The notes under the pieces: model-generated
What the model was told of the DNA's origin: nothing
Databases searched by the model: none
Seen by the model: only the letters and a program-made list of their open reading frames with translations
Assembly: GCA_026120185.1 (NCBI GenBank)
Contig: JANUWF010001719.1
Location: 1,364,001-1,428,000, forward strand
Length of the DNA stretch: 64,000 nucleotides
DNA from: Voacanga thouarsii
Lineage: Eukaryota; Streptophyta; Magnoliopsida; Gentianales; Apocynaceae
Direction of reading: 5' to 3'
Program-made: the position numbers and the translations under genes
Part shown: positions 1 to 13,500 of the stretch, in pieces
Layout: each line of letters opens with the position of its first letter
Numbering within the stretch: the first letter of the stretch is position 1

Positions 1-475
1 TGAGTGTAGTCTTGTCATGTTATGGACTTTGGCAAAGGTATACTGCTGCAATACTAGAGGGGTTGTCTTGATCACCATTGTCAAAAAAGCTGAAATCTGA
101 TTGAGTTTCATCATCACTGTCTTCTGTTGCTAATTGAATATAATTTTGTAATATTTGGAGTTGAAGTTGTAAATCTGCTTAAGAAATTCTGGATTTTCCT
201 TTGCTGGAGGAAGAACCTATCTCCTTTTTGGTAGGAGTAATGGGATTTACAGAACTAGTTGTTGCTGATAATGGTTTAGGTGTCCATCATTTGATTTTAA
301 TCTCTCGACACAAATATCAAATCGATTCAAGAGTGTCAAACTTGTAATTCCACCCAAGAATAAAATAAATCTTTTTGTGCAAAAAGAACTTACAATATTG
401 AATATAAGTTGAAAAATGTAAAAGCTGATTCTCTTGAACATATTGATCAAATTAGAATTTATGTTGTTTTTAAAG
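1..475 (-). pseudogene. Petuvirus-like endogenous pararetrovirus A, distal (3') part
   Basis: On the minus strand this stretch continues the element at 2223-5095 and encodes the end of the reading frame that lies downstream of RNase H. A tryptophan-rich segment (KWWTPK) is followed by a Ser/Thr/Lys-rich linker and an acidic tail rich in Asp, Glu and Ser. Stops interrupt every frame. The same module order occurs in the better copy at 58173-59646. It is separated from the rest of element A by the solo LTR at 476-2222. The left end runs off the window. The family assignment comes from context; this part alone would not be diagnostic. Confidence 0.6.
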
Positions 476-2222
476 TGTTAGTGTTATGCCCTAGAGGCAA
501 TCACTTGTACATTGTATATGACACATTTTATTTTAATAAAAGACATTATTTATCTTACAATTTCTTTTGTTTACTTTTGTATAAAATAACTGTTAGATAA
601 AGTCCCTAGTACAACACTGTGTTAAGAAAATCATGATAGAGATCACGATATAAGATTCATACTATACTGTATAGTGTTAGTACTTAAATAGTCCCTAATC
701 ATAGTATTAATGAGACAGGACATCATTAATACATTAAGACTAGCATATGTTAGACTTCCTAATTTGATCAGGAGGTGGTTCTCATATTCGTGAGTATTGA
801 GATGTTCAAAGTTAACACATGAATACTTATTAATGGAACAAGTATATTGGATGACCTAACTATGAGATAATCATATGAATAACTACTTAGTGCCAGTGAT
901 ATAATCTCAATATAGCAAATGTGCACGTATCCTTAGACTTGAGATCTCCAAGGTATTTTGTTTGCTGAGCAGTGTGCTTTGATTCCAATCTCTGGAGCCA
1001 GATCGATGGCCGCCTATGGGATGGATATTAGGTACATTGTGAGGAAAGCGAAAGTAGTTGAAATGGTCAATAAAGGATTCACGACTCCTAATAGTAGGGG
1101 CGAATATCTCACGGCCACTTATAGGAATTACTACTTAAGAAGTCCTTGGCCAAAGCGATTGTGTATTGAAAACAGTTTCAATTTATACACATCTAGAGTA
1201 GTGAGTTCCTGGTACAAGTACTATTATATTCGGGAAAGAATTAATACATATTCTGGAGGGAATTGACACTAATTTTGTATTCCAAACCGAATGAGATATT
1301 GTACGGTGAAATGAGTTAATTGCATGTAGTTTGTTATTGAAGAGTTCATGTCAAGCCACTTGACTTCTTGGACTCTTGGGTGGTCATAATGTATTGCTAG
1401 ATACCGCTCATTATCTGAGAATATGGGTTTATTAATTGATGAATTAATAAACCAATCCTAATTAGAACTAATATGATTAATTCTAATTAATTATGGATTA
1501 TTAATCTCAAAGACGTTTGAATTAATTCATATTCACTACCAATTCACTGGGAAACCTAATATGTCACACACAATAGAGGATTATATACTCAAGATGTTAT
1601 TTGATATCATAGTAGGGTTAATTGTAAGAAAGAGAAATTGTTGTGGCCAAATTATAAGTAGTTATAATTTATGGGCCAAATTATAATTGTGAAAATTTGA
1701 TATTTCCAATTACAATTAGAGAATTCTAACTCTTTTAGAATGCTCAGTTGGAGTATTTTTCCAACAGATTTTTGTGTAACATATAGATGAGACACACGAA
1801 ATCCTAGCTGGAAGTGTAAGATACGAAAACAACTCCAAACCCTAGGGCACACACGTCCTTCTCTTCTCTTTCTCTCTCTCGTTGATCTTGATCAAAACCC
1901 TAGCTGCCATTGTTTTTCTGTTAGTACAGGAAATTTTGATGTTTGAGTGTATCCTTGGTGTGAATTTCTATTAGAGATAATCACATACTGTAATTATAGT
2001 GGTTGGACGTTCAACTCTCGTGGTGTTTGATCAAGAGAATTGCTAGATCACGCCTCGACTTGAAGAAATGAAATTTTTATTTTCCACACGATCAAAGAAA
2101 GGTAAAAAGTTGTTACATTTGTTCTCTTTATGTCTTGTTTTCCACACATATACGGATCCTGAGTTGGTATCTCATTTTATTTTTTCGTTGCGCCATATAT
2201 GATATGCGTGAGATACCCAACA
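476..2222 (+). mobile_element. Solo Copia-type LTR inserted in pararetrovirus A
   Basis: The segment starts TGTTAG and ends CCCAACA, an inverted terminal pair typical of LTRs. It contains the GTTATGCCCTAGAGGCAAT string near its 5' end, which I recall from Copia LTRs of many plants. It is flanked by AAAG at 472-475 and 2224-2227 (TAAAG versus GAAAG, an imperfect 5-bp target duplication). No gag, pol or second LTR is present, so it fits an LTR left after unequal recombination. The viral reading frame resumes on both sides. A degraded relative of its first ~430 bp lies at 44773-45213. Short open frames inside it (for example 958-1266) are not considered genes. The length of 1,747 bp is within the range of long Copia LTRs. 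Confidence 0.8.
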
Positions 2223-5095
2223 GAAAGTGTCTGCTGATTTCCACCATTGGTAGGACCATCTAGGAATGGGATTAATTGAATCTTTTCCATATTTAATGAA
2301 CCAGGTATGAGTAAGGTCTCGAAGATAGAAAAAACTGTGCTAGGCATTTAAATAATCTATGAAATTATACATAGGAGGTCTTGAAGGATTTTTGAACTGA
2401 ATTGGTGTATAGATGCCTGTTACTGGCCAGGTGTTAAGGTCAAGGATTTTAACTATTCGGCATCTAGAGTAAGCAATGCCTTTATCATTCCAGGAAGGAT
2501 TTCTTTCATATTCGAATTCAATCGAACCAGTGACAAAGAAAATATGCTCATAAAAAAGTCAGGTTTTTAAGGGTTCGACATGAAACAAATGACTGGATTG
2601 ATTATAGGCTTCAGGATTAAAGCTGTTTACAAGTTCTCGTTCTGTTTTACTAGCTAACTCTTTTGGAATTGCTAGAAGAGGGATTGAAGTTTTGGTAACA
2701 AATTCAAAAGTCTATGGGTTTTGAGGAGATAACAATTTTTCTAGTTTTTTAGGAGTTTGAGGGGAAGCTGGTGGAGTTATGGCACAGAAGGAACTATCTA
2801 TTTTTTGGGTTTCAATGATTTTTGTAGGATAGGAGGAGAAAGGGGATTAAAAGGATTCATGGTTAAAGGTGGTCTTATAAGAGAAGAACCTGGAAGAGGT
2901 GGATAGGAAGTTAGAACTGTAAATCAATTTGATGCTGGTCCTTCAGGTCGAGAATTGTATTAAGCCATGGGTGAAGATCTACTTCATATTCATTCTCTAT
3001 TTATAAACTTGAGCTCACCTTTGTCATAGAAAAGATAAGATCGCAATCTTATCTAGATTGTCCTTGCAAAAACTCTCTTGTAAGAAAATCAGAAAGAGAA
3101 TTAGATTTTCCTTTGATAAATTCAATATCAAAATTAAAACTTGATAGTAATACTTGCCATCGGGCAAAAATCTGTTTGGTAACAAGGTTTTTTACATCTT
3201 TTTATAAAACTTCTTTTGCTGCTTTACAATCAATATGAAGAAGGAATTCTTGTTAATTAAATCATCTTGAAATTTAGAAATGCATAAAACAATAGAAATA
3301 ATTTCTTTTTTAATAGTGCTATAATTCTTTTGACTAGATAGCCAAATACCAGAATGATATCGAACAAATTGTTCAGAATAAGACTTAGATTTCTTTTATT
3401 TAAAAATACCTCCATAACCAAGTTCAAATGCATCTGTTTCAATGATCATAAAAGCATCAGGATCTGGAATACCAAGACAAGGAAGTTTTTTGACGATTTG
3501 TTTGATTGTCTAAACAATTTGAGCTGTTCTGTACCCCAAGCAATAAGATTTTTGTGAAGTCGCTGATATAAAGGTTCACAGATTTGTCTTAAGTTGGGAA
3601 TGAAATCAAAAATGTAATTCAAGCATACAAGAAATCGTTGTAACATGGTTTTATCCTTAATTTCATCAGGAAACTTATTGGCGAACTCTATGGCTCGACA
3701 AATGGGTTTATACATACCTTGATGAAGTTCATGTCTTAAAAATCTAATTTTGGTTTGACAGAGTTTGAGTTTTGTAGCACTTACTACCAGCCCATTTTTC
3801 GTGATAATTTCACGAAAAAGATAAAGGTGTTTAAAATGTTGATCAAGGGATTCACTAAAGATTAAAACATCATCAATATAAACAATGGTAAAGGTGGTAT
3901 AAGGAGTAAAAATATCGTTCATAACTTTTTGGAATTCACTAGGGGCATTCTTAAAACCAAAGGGTACGACATTTCATTCATATTGACTAAAAGGAACATT
4001 AAAGGCAATTTTATATCTATCTTCTTTAGTAATCTGAATTTGCCAAAAGCTTAATTTCATGTCAAATTTACTGTAAATGACGGCTTTAAAGGTTCGTTCA
4101 AATAAATCACTTTATTAGGAATTGGGTATCTAATCCATTTTAAAGCTTTATTGAGAGGTTTATAATTAATGACTAATTGAGGGGCATCTTTTTCTTTTTC
4201 AGCATTATTATTTACATAAAAGGCAGCACAAGATCAAGGAGAGCGGGATTCACGGATAATTCCTTTTGTGAGTAAGCCAAAAATTTCTTGTTTTCAATTT
4301 CTTTTAAAAAGTTGATTTGATTTTGTCGAAGAATTATTTTCCTTTTTAAACTGTTAATTTCTTTACTTTGTGGACTTAATAGAAAAAGGAAGGTGACTCG
4401 AATGGATCCTATGTTAGTATGGACTCCATGTTGATCTATTTCAAAAGGATAAATCTGAGTTAAAAATGGGGTTTCAAAAATTATTTCTTCATTTAAATCT
4501 TTGATTAGAATGAAAGAATTAATAAAGCAAAATTGATTATTACAAATATGAACATTTGATAATTTATGACTAATCTAAAGCTGACTTCCAAAGTAGAATA
4601 TAATTTAGTAGCTATTTTTTCATAATATTTAGTAGGAACTAATCCTTCTTGGATACAATTTTGATCAGTACCAGAATCAAGTAAAGCAGCTATTTTAATT
4701 ACAAAACCGTCTATTTTTAAAATAACAAGAATATACCATTTTTGAAAAGTAGTTATGGAAATAGCCAAAATATAGTCATCTCTGTGGCTTTCTTCTACTT
4801 AAAAAGTATTTTGATCTAAGGTATCATTTAAAAGTGGTTTTTCCATTTTTAAGTATAATAAATCAATATTAATATTATTTATATTAGTAATTCTCTATTC
4901 ATTTTGTTCTTTTAGACTTTTAACTTCTTGTTTTACATGATTGATTTCAGTATATAAATCTTGCAAAGAAATTGTTTCTTCTTTATCTTTTCGTTTAAAT
5001 TTATTAAAAGTTTTTTTGAGATTATAGGGTTCTACTTATTGTTTAGGATTTCAAACCATATCTTTTATCAAACTAGTTCTTTGTAGCATAGAATA
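2223..5095 (-). pseudogene. Petuvirus-like endogenous pararetrovirus A, protease-RT-RNase H part
   Basis: Read on the minus strand from 5095: a charged coiled-coil-like linker; an aspartic protease region (4505-4768) with a DSGTDQNCIQEG motif (the usual DTG/DSG active site); reverse transcriptase from about 4160 to 3446 with the catalytic YIDD box followed by VLIFS; a frame-shifted RNase H start near 3440; and the downstream ORF (about 2940-2223) with NFIDYLNA- and tryptophan-rich segments. Frameshifts and stops occur throughout, so it is inactive. No movement protein, Zn knuckle or primer site is present, so the upstream half is missing. The protein modules match those of the copy at 55835-62900 in order and motif. 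Petuvirus-like is inferred from family knowledge. Confidence 0.85.
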
Positions 5096-5606
5096 AGAGA
5101 ATAAGTAGAAAAAAGACAATAAATATATTTTCAAATTTTAAAATGACATACCTTGGAACGCAAAAGAATAAAAAAAAATAATGTAATAATTTTGTTAAGA
5201 CTGAAATAGTAACCAGAGATCTTTGAGGTCACAAACCCACACATTCCTTCTCATGGTTTCAACACCATAGCTAAAGTAGAGGTGGCAGGGCAAGTTTTGG
5301 GGTCCAAAGAAGCCTTTTTCCCCTACTCCTCAAAGTAACAAGATTACAACGTCCTTAAATGCTTAGGGCTAAGTTCTAAGTGTGGATTTTTTTTTAATTA
5401 TTTTTATAAATATATATGGGCCAAATGAGTTTGGGATTATCTTGACTATATTCACCTCATACATATTAATTTAATTTAAATGGTCTAATAGCCTTACAAA
5501 ATTGAGAAAGGTGGTCATATACATAGAGTTCCAATAATTATGTTATGCCAAGTATCAAATAAATTGGATATTTATTTATTTTTTAATTCTAACATAGGAT
5601 ATATTT

Positions 5607-5758
5607 ACTTCAAGGTGATAAATTAATTAATTAAACTACAAATTTATAAGTAAATATATTATATTTATTTTTTAATTCTCACATAGGAAGTATAGATTAA
5701 ATATAATATATTTACTTATAAATGTGTAGTTTAATTAATTAATTTATCACCTTGAAGT
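5607..5758. repeat. 60-bp near-perfect inverted repeat
   Basis: The arms at 5607-5666 and 5699-5758 are reverse complements with one mismatch (CAAAT versus CACAT) around a 32-bp spacer. The spacer side repeats the TTTTTAATTCTNACATAGGA motif seen just left of the first arm. The transcript would form a long hairpin. Such near-identity in AT-rich intergenic DNA suggests a recent inverted duplication. No transposon ends were recognised. Confidence 0.9.
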
Positions 5759-6204
5759 CATGAGAATAGAATAAGGACGAAGGATATAAATAAAAAATTG
5801 ATAAGAAATATTTTTAACTAACCAACTAAATTACAACTTTATTATAATGAAGTAATATATTTTTAAGTTAATATTTTTACTTGGTCTAATCCTTACATAT
5901 GTGATGTGTGATGCATACCTTATAATTCAATTTTGGGCTCGACCTTTGCAAGTCAAAAGTGAATAGCATTCATTATTTTGTACTTTTATTGTCTAATTTG
6001 ATTTGATGTAAAGATTATAAAATATTTTAGTTATGTGTAAGTTAACACTTTTTCCTTATCAGTTAGAAAAGTTAATAATAAAATCTATGAATTAGTAAAT
6101 GTTTTATCACTTAAATGGAAGAGATTACTTGTCAAAATTTAAAGAATATATATATATTAGAAAATAAAAACATGTATTTTTGGATATTTAAAAATAAAAT
6201 TATA

Positions 6205-6530
6205 TTTTTTCCATCCCTATTTATCTGTCACAATTAATTACTTCACACAATTTAAAAAAATTAGTTAATTTATTAAATTTATACAACTTTATTTATACAT
6301 TCCAAAAATATCCTTAGATTTAATATTCTCCACAACTATTTTTTTACTTTATTTGTTTAACTCTCTCTCTAAAATTATTATACTTTTATTTTTCAAAACT
6401 ATTTAATACAAGGGTATAACAGTAAAATTAATATTAATGGCACCTAAATTTTTTTAGTGTGACAGATAAAAATGGACATAAAAAATTTTCAATTATGACA
6501 GAGAAATATGGATGAAGGGAATAGTCATTA
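6205..6530. mobile_element. Possible MITE remnant
   Basis: The left part has a CCATCCCTATTTATCTGTCACA-type start (about 6208-6229). The right part has AGTGTGACAGATAAAAATGG followed by ATATGGATGAAGGGAAT, the approximate reverse complement. This resembles degenerate Stowaway-like MITEs whose ends read CTCCCTCCGTCCC. The exact ends and the TA target duplication are not clear. Otherwise 5096-7250 is AT-rich intergenic DNA in which I see no gene. Confidence 0.45.
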
Positions 6531-7394
6531 AAATTTGCAAAGAGAAATAATGGGTGTTTTTGGACAGTTAAGATAGAAAAACTATTGTAAAGTATGTTTT
6601 CAAGGAAAAAAAATATACCTAATGTAAATAAATTTTATTTATGAAGTATTAATCGTCATGTGACTCCAGTTATGTAATAATATTAATCTTTAAACTCATA
6701 AATTTTTATAAAATTTAACATTATAATTACATATTTTTTATAAAATTGTTTTGTAAACTCAATCCAAATAGACCTTTCAGAGAAAATAAAAATGCTTTGA
6801 CACTACTTAGTAAAATTTGAAAAAAAACCTCTGATACCAATATATATAAATATAAAAACATATATTACATAAGTTGAAGAATTCTTAACTTCTAATCACA
6901 ATAATAAAGTGCAATTTTTCTAATACGATCGGTTTATATATGATAATAGTAACTTGTTAATACATTAACAAATCAAATAATATTAAAAATTTACTCTATT
7001 AAACCATGATATAATATAATTATAATTATTAAATATCAAAATTAACAAACTCTTCTAATTAATTAATTAAAAAATTTGAATCAATATAGTATTAATATTT
7101 TATATTTTTTAGAACAAAATAAAATTTTAATATATGTGATTCAGGAAACTTACACTTAAATAAGTATTTATATGAGAGATTTTTCTTTTTAATTAATAAT
7201 CTATGTGAGCCAGCTGTCAACAGCAGGGCTATTTATGTCAATTTTTCAAACTAACAAAGACAACAACATCGCAGCTTACTTCCCCCGACGTTCCGAACCA
7301 AAGGATGATGTAATTTATGTGCGTATTAAAATCCGCACATTTACCTTCTTTTAAAAATAGCAAATTGAAAAGGAAAAGAAAAAAAAATCACTAG

Positions 7395-7585
7395 CGGTTT
7401 GACATATATATCTCTCTCAAAGCTCTCCAGCATCCTGTGCTTCTCTCTCAATCTGCGAGTACTCCCGAGGAGCTCTTTCTCTCTCCTATCTGCGCTCTCT
7501 TCTCGGGACTTTCTCTCTCTAAATCACAGAGTTTCTCGCTCCCTTCATTTATATTTGCAGATACTCGTTAATACGAAATTTAGGT
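7395..7585 (+). promoter_or_regulatory. Core promoter and 5' leader of the ArfGAP gene
   Basis: A TATATAT stretch near 7405 is followed by a pyrimidine-rich CTCTCTC leader that runs to the ATG at 7586. This layout (TATA-like box, then CT-rich leader) is common in plant housekeeping genes. The transcription start is not directly visible; it is inferred to lie around 7430. Confidence 0.4.
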
Positions 7586-10500
7586 ATGGCTTCGGAGAAT
7601 TTCACCGACAAAAATGCTGTTTTCCGGAAGCTCAAAGCCAAGTCAGAAAATAAGGTGACTGCCTTTTGAAAATTTTCGCAGTAGTTTCCAATTTTTGTTA
7701 TTCTTTTAGAAATTTATGTTTTTGTGATTCGGTTTTTTTCAAAGATTAATTTGGAATTCTTGTTTTTTGTTGTTCAATTTGATTTGATTTGTGAGATCTA
7801 ATTCAGATCTGTAATTTTTCTGTAGATCTTCTGTTCTAATTTGATTTTATTTTTTAATTTTCAATTCGACCGAATTTCAGATGTGTTTTGATTGCAATGC
7901 AAAGAATCCAACGTGGGCGTCAGTGACATATGGGATCTTCCTTTGTCTGGATTGCTCTGCAGTTCACCGGAGTCTCGGTGTTCATGTTAGCTTCGTAAGG
8001 TTGGTTATCTTTGTTTTGTTCTTTCCTTCTCCTTATAGTCAGGAATTTCAATTTCGTGATTTGATTACGAGTAGATGTATTTTCTTATATCCTTTGAAGG
8101 TTGAAATTTTTTTAAATCAAAATGTTCTATGGGAATTTGAGTAGTTTTGCATAATTTTGATTTAGGATCAGCATCTACGAGATAATTTAGTAGTAAAAGA
8201 TACAAATTTTTAAGACAATTAAGACCTGATTAAGCTGTGAAAGTATGTTTCATTTTGCAGCCTGGTTAAGTTGGGATCCATTCTTTCTTCTTAGGGGGCA
8301 GAAGCAAATTGGCTGAATATTCTCTTCCATGATATTTTCCTTATGAGAAAATTCCTCTTTACCCCCATGTTACTTGCAAATTTTCCTTCCACATTATTCT
8401 TCAATCCAAAATACTGCCAAAAAGAACCCCAAAAAAAAAAAAAAAAAATTTGTCTGTTGGAATGTTTTTCTCAACACGTAGATAGATGGTTTCTAGTAGA
8501 TATTCTGTGTTCTACAAGGAACCTGTTTGTAGTAAATCATATAACCATTATGCATGCACTATTTTAGTTGTGCAAAAATATTTGATTGTTTTTTATTTTT
8601 ATTTGCACTCAATATTGTGGTTGAAGTTGATTGTATGAGTCATCTTTTTATTAATGGCAGGGAATGCCTTCATTTTTACTGTGATAGCATAGAGTAGATG
8701 TCTGATGGGGTTGTTATTTAAGAAATACTATTCAGGACATAAAGTGCTAACTAGAAGAAATGCCAGGAGGGCTTTTTATGTGTGCTACATTTATGTAGGT
8801 TTGCCTGAAGGATACTTGTTCTATTACCAAGACTCTCTCACACTAAGCCATGTCAAGGGTGCATTTGCATGGAAGGTTTTTTATGTAGAAAGTTTTGAGG
8901 AGAGAAGAAATTTGAATTCTAAAAAAAAAAAAAGAAAAAAAATCCAAGCATGTGTGTTGAAAGAGAGATAATATGATATTTTATGATTAAATAACAGTTC
9001 TTTGGATAAGTTAATCATTTGGATTGGATTTTTTTTTTTAACTTTTAGAAAATGAAAAATTTTCCCTTTTTTCCAACCCAAAAACCAATCCAAATGCAGT
9101 CTAAAGGATTTCAAGTAACCATAACGAAGATATGTGGGACATGATAGATCTAAGTGGAGCATTGATGAAAATAAGTAAATCAATGATTTTAGATCGTAAA
9201 AATCTATTTTTTCACATTTTCCATATATGATTTTCTTCACATTTTCTTTCTTCTTTTTAATTCATGAAATCATATCATCACCTTGCAATTTTCTTCCACA
9301 TTATTCAGTTACTTTCAAATCAGCACTCTGGAATAAATCAGGACTCATTGACATGATTTTATAATAATTAGCCAGTAGGTATTGAAGACATAAAGCAAAG
9401 GGGCTGGAGGCAAAAGGGAAGGGATAGAAGTCTTTCCCTCGGGAATGTATAACTTCTTCCCCTGCTTTTGTTGTGAATTCCTAATACGAATGTGAATTGT
9501 TATTCATATTTGTTGTTTCTGTGTAGTTCGTCTCGACATTAGATCTTGTAAAATCTCAACATGATTATTTTGGTATTCCAACATCTGATTTTTGGATTAC
9601 TAATCAAGGAACAACGTTACCTGACTGTTAAAGCAGAATATACCTGAAAATTTGTCATTATTATTTTGGCATATGGTTTATTTGAATTCGTTGTACTCAT
9701 AAAATATCTAAAGGTATTCCATTTTTGTAGTCATTTTAATAAGGTTTCATGTTCATCCATGTGACTCAGCAAATGAATGTAGTGAAGCACCATCTCAAGG
9801 AATGCAGAGTGCTACAGCACTTGTTTCCCCTTCATCAATCACTTGAGGGGTCAGGAAAGCCTTGTCAGTGATGTGGCTTGAACCAACTCATCTATGGTTC
9901 ACTTGATTATGGGCCGCCTCTCCTTAGTTTTAATAGGGATGTCATGTTACCCTCTCTCTTGGTTTTTTTTTTTTTTTTTTTGAGGGGGGTGGGGTGTTTG
10001 AGTATGCATCCTGGGTAGATGAATAGTCGAAAACTTGTTTTGTTGTGAGTAGTTCAGGTACTTAACCGACTATATACCAAACATAGAGCTTAAATTCTTT
10101 TGAACATGTATATATAGAAGTACAAGCACCTACTCTAAGATATCCCTTGCTAGATTGTCTCTACAATTACCTTTTTCCATGTGGCTGTAAAATATTTTTT
10201 GGTGATCTTTTGTTATTAGTTGGCTGAGCAAAAGTTGAGTTGAGCATCAAGTTTACAAGCCCCTTATAGACTTCCCCTCTTTTTCTTTCTTCTGCAGATC
10301 TTGAAATGTAATGGGATCTAATATTGCCACTGACATATTTGGTTTCTTTTGACTATGTTGTCTACCTGGTGGTGCTTTGTGGTTTAATTCTTCAACTAGA
10401 TAACGATTCTGTTTGTGTTTTCTGCACATCTGCTGCTGCTGCTGATGCTTTTCAGATAGTACATTTAACTGCGACTGTCAGGCACATTCCTGTGTCTAGC

Positions 10501-13500
10501 TTACTTTTCTTTTCTTCTTCCTTTTTTTTATAAAATAAATTTTTATTTTTAAAAGAATTCACATGTACTCCATAATAAGACAAAATCCTATCTATTCCAT
10601 AGGTCGACCAACTTGGATTCATGGGCTCCAGATCAGTTGAAGATTATGTCCTTTGGCGGAAATAATCGTGCTCAGGTTTTCTTTAAGCAGCATGGATGGA
10701 GTGATGGAGGCAAGATCGAGGCCAAGTATACTTCAAGGGCTGCCAACTTATATAGGCAATTACTTGCCAAAGAAGTCGCTAAAAGTGGTGCAGGTGAGGC
10801 AGGTTTGCCCTCATTGCCTGTTGCTGCTCAGTCACAAACTGCAAATGGGTTTCCTGATAGTAAGCTTGATGAAGCTCCAAAGCAAAGCTCTTCCCTTAAG
10901 CAGGATGTTCCAGAGGCTTCTTCCTCACCCAAAGCTTCCCAATCTGTAGTTACCACAACAGTTAAGAGGCCTTTAGCTGTTAAGAAAACTGGCAAAACTG
11001 GGGGCCTAGGAGCTCGAAAACTTACTACAAAGGTATGATGAGTGTTCAATATTTGTCAAAATGCATGTTATAACTTGAGATGAAGGTTATTCGTACTGCT
11101 GAAAGCACTTTATATGCCATATCTTGCACTAAAGGAACAATTGCTCTTTTTTTGGTCAATGCAGCCGAATGAAAGTCTTTACGAGCAAAAGCCTGTGGAG
11201 CCACCTGCACCAGTTGCCTCCTCTGATTCTACAAATAGCACACCCAAATCATTTGCTTCTCGATTTGAGTACATGGACAATGTGCAACCTGCAGAGACAA
11301 GTTCCAGTGGTCCGCGTGTTCTTAGCCACGTATCCCCACCAAAATCTTCCAATTTCTTTGCAGAATATGGAATGGATAGTGGTTTTCCAAAGAAGACAGG
11401 CTCAAACTCATCGAAAGTTCAAGTAAGCTATGTCTAAAAAGTCATCCTACTTTAGTGGTCCAAAATTAAATGAGAATTTGTCGTTCGATATGACCAAGGC
11501 AGTATTACCTTTGTGGTTAAAAGTAATATGAAAATTAAATAAGCGGTGACCTTCCTGCACTTCTCGTTCTCACCAATATCAACTTGTAATTTTTGCCATG
11601 CAGGTTTCTTCTTTCCTGGATTATCTTTTTGCCTCTTTCATTTTTCATTTGTCATTTTAGCAAACTTGTATCTTATGGGATCAGTTGTTGTTATTAGAAA
11701 GATGGAATTCTTGTTTATAGTACGTAATTAGCACGCAAGGGATCAAGATAAAATTGTACTTGTGAGCATGTTGTGGCCAAAAATTTAGGCAGTTAAATTT
11801 AGCAATGGTTTCAACGAGTTTGAATGCGTCAAGGGTTTTAATTGTATTTCAAATACCTTAAATGCCAATATCGCTAAGCCCCCATCTGCTACCTTAAAGC
11901 CTGGAAGAAAAGGTGGAGTTAAACTGTTGAATGTATCTTCCTTCTCTACCTTCGTAAGTTTTCTGAAATTTTAATATGTTTCTGTTACGCTTGTTTGACT
12001 TCTCTGTTTGTGGAAGGAAATGAAGTACAAGGCTTGGCAGTTTAACATGAATTGAGAATGGTTTTGATTGATAACAGATGTAGATGATGAGCCACTTTGT
12101 TTAAAATTGGTAGATGGTTGTCACAGATTCACAATTTTTTTGCTATCTGTGTTTTGTGCAGTAGCATTTATTGGTTCTTTTTTTTTTTTTGGCAATTCAT
12201 TTACCCCTTATATTGCTTTTGTACTATCACTGTCTTAAGATCTGGGACAACAGTAGTGATTGTCCATCGTCTTACTTTTTGAAATTCATAAGACTTCTCT
12301 AACACTGTTATGCTGTTGTATAAATTATTCAGGTTGAGGAAACTGATGAAGCAAGGAAGAAGTTTTCCAATGCTAAAGCTATTTCTTCGGCTCAGTATTT
12401 TGGTGATCAGAATAAAGCTGATCTGGAGGCTTCGGTTTCTCTGCAGAAGTTCTCTGTATGTGCCGTTCTCCAACCTTTTTCTTTAATTTAGTCTGATTCT
12501 ATACCCCCCGCTCCTCCTTTTCCCTCTCTCTCCCTGCATTTTGAATTTCAGTTGGGGAATATGAAGAGTTGACGGTAGTTATTTACAGTACCATGTGCTT
12601 CCTGTCATGGTTAAGTTTATATGAGGGGGAGATTCCTATTCTTGGGTTCATAAATCAATTTTCTGAAAAGCATGGATGTATGATTTTTAATTTTAAAAGC
12701 AATTTAGGGGTCCCAAAGGTCGACATTGTGATTACTTGGAGTGACTAAACAAAATTGTTAATTTTTCACAAATAAAATTCATTGGCATTAGGTCCTTTTT
12801 TTTTTTTTTAAATCAAAACAAGTCCTAAAACGCTTTTTTTTTTTAATATATAACTTCCAATCCAAGTATACACTAAGATCTTTATTATGCTTTCTTTTCT
12901 TTTTTTGGTGGACCCTATTCTATTTCATGATCCAAAATGTCTTCTTGTGCTTTTCTTTATTCCTTGTTCCCCCAATTCATGAGACTGTTTTTCTTGCATG
13001 CTTCTATCAATTAGGTTTTCCTTTTTTCTATAAATGCATAGAAATGTAAGAACTTCAAAACATATAGTTTTGTGGGGATTCTCCTGTGACAGCAACATAT
13101 TACATATTATTTGGAGTCTTTTCAAGACTGTTATCTTTGTGTTTATTTGTGGTCTTCATGTGTATGGAAATACTACATGTGAATCAGTCATCTAGTAATA
13201 CATGATCAGTAGTTTCTCTTGTTAGCCTATGAACCGAGTATAACTTTCCTTCACATCTAGTTTTAAAGATTGGTCTCTCTAAACTAACTACTTTAACATT
13301 TGGGGCAAATTCCACTTTGTCCCATATTGTTATCTTTGTATGGTTAAGCCCCATCCGTCAAACCCAACTCATCAATTTAATTTTTTAAAAAAATATATAT
13401 AATACTGAAAATTCCTTTCTTACCCTTGAGTTGGACTAAGAAAATTATCAGATAATGCCAAACTATCAAAAAATGGAAAAAAAAACACACACACACACAC

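Noticed and set aside
958..1266. 102-aa ORF inside the solo LTR
   Set aside because: It lies in LTR non-coding DNA, shows no domain, and the homologous LTR at 44773 does not reach it.
7881..8144. Independent ORF beginning with the zinc-finger Cys segment
   Set aside because: It is exon 2 of the ArfGAP gene read through its donor at 8000 into the intron.
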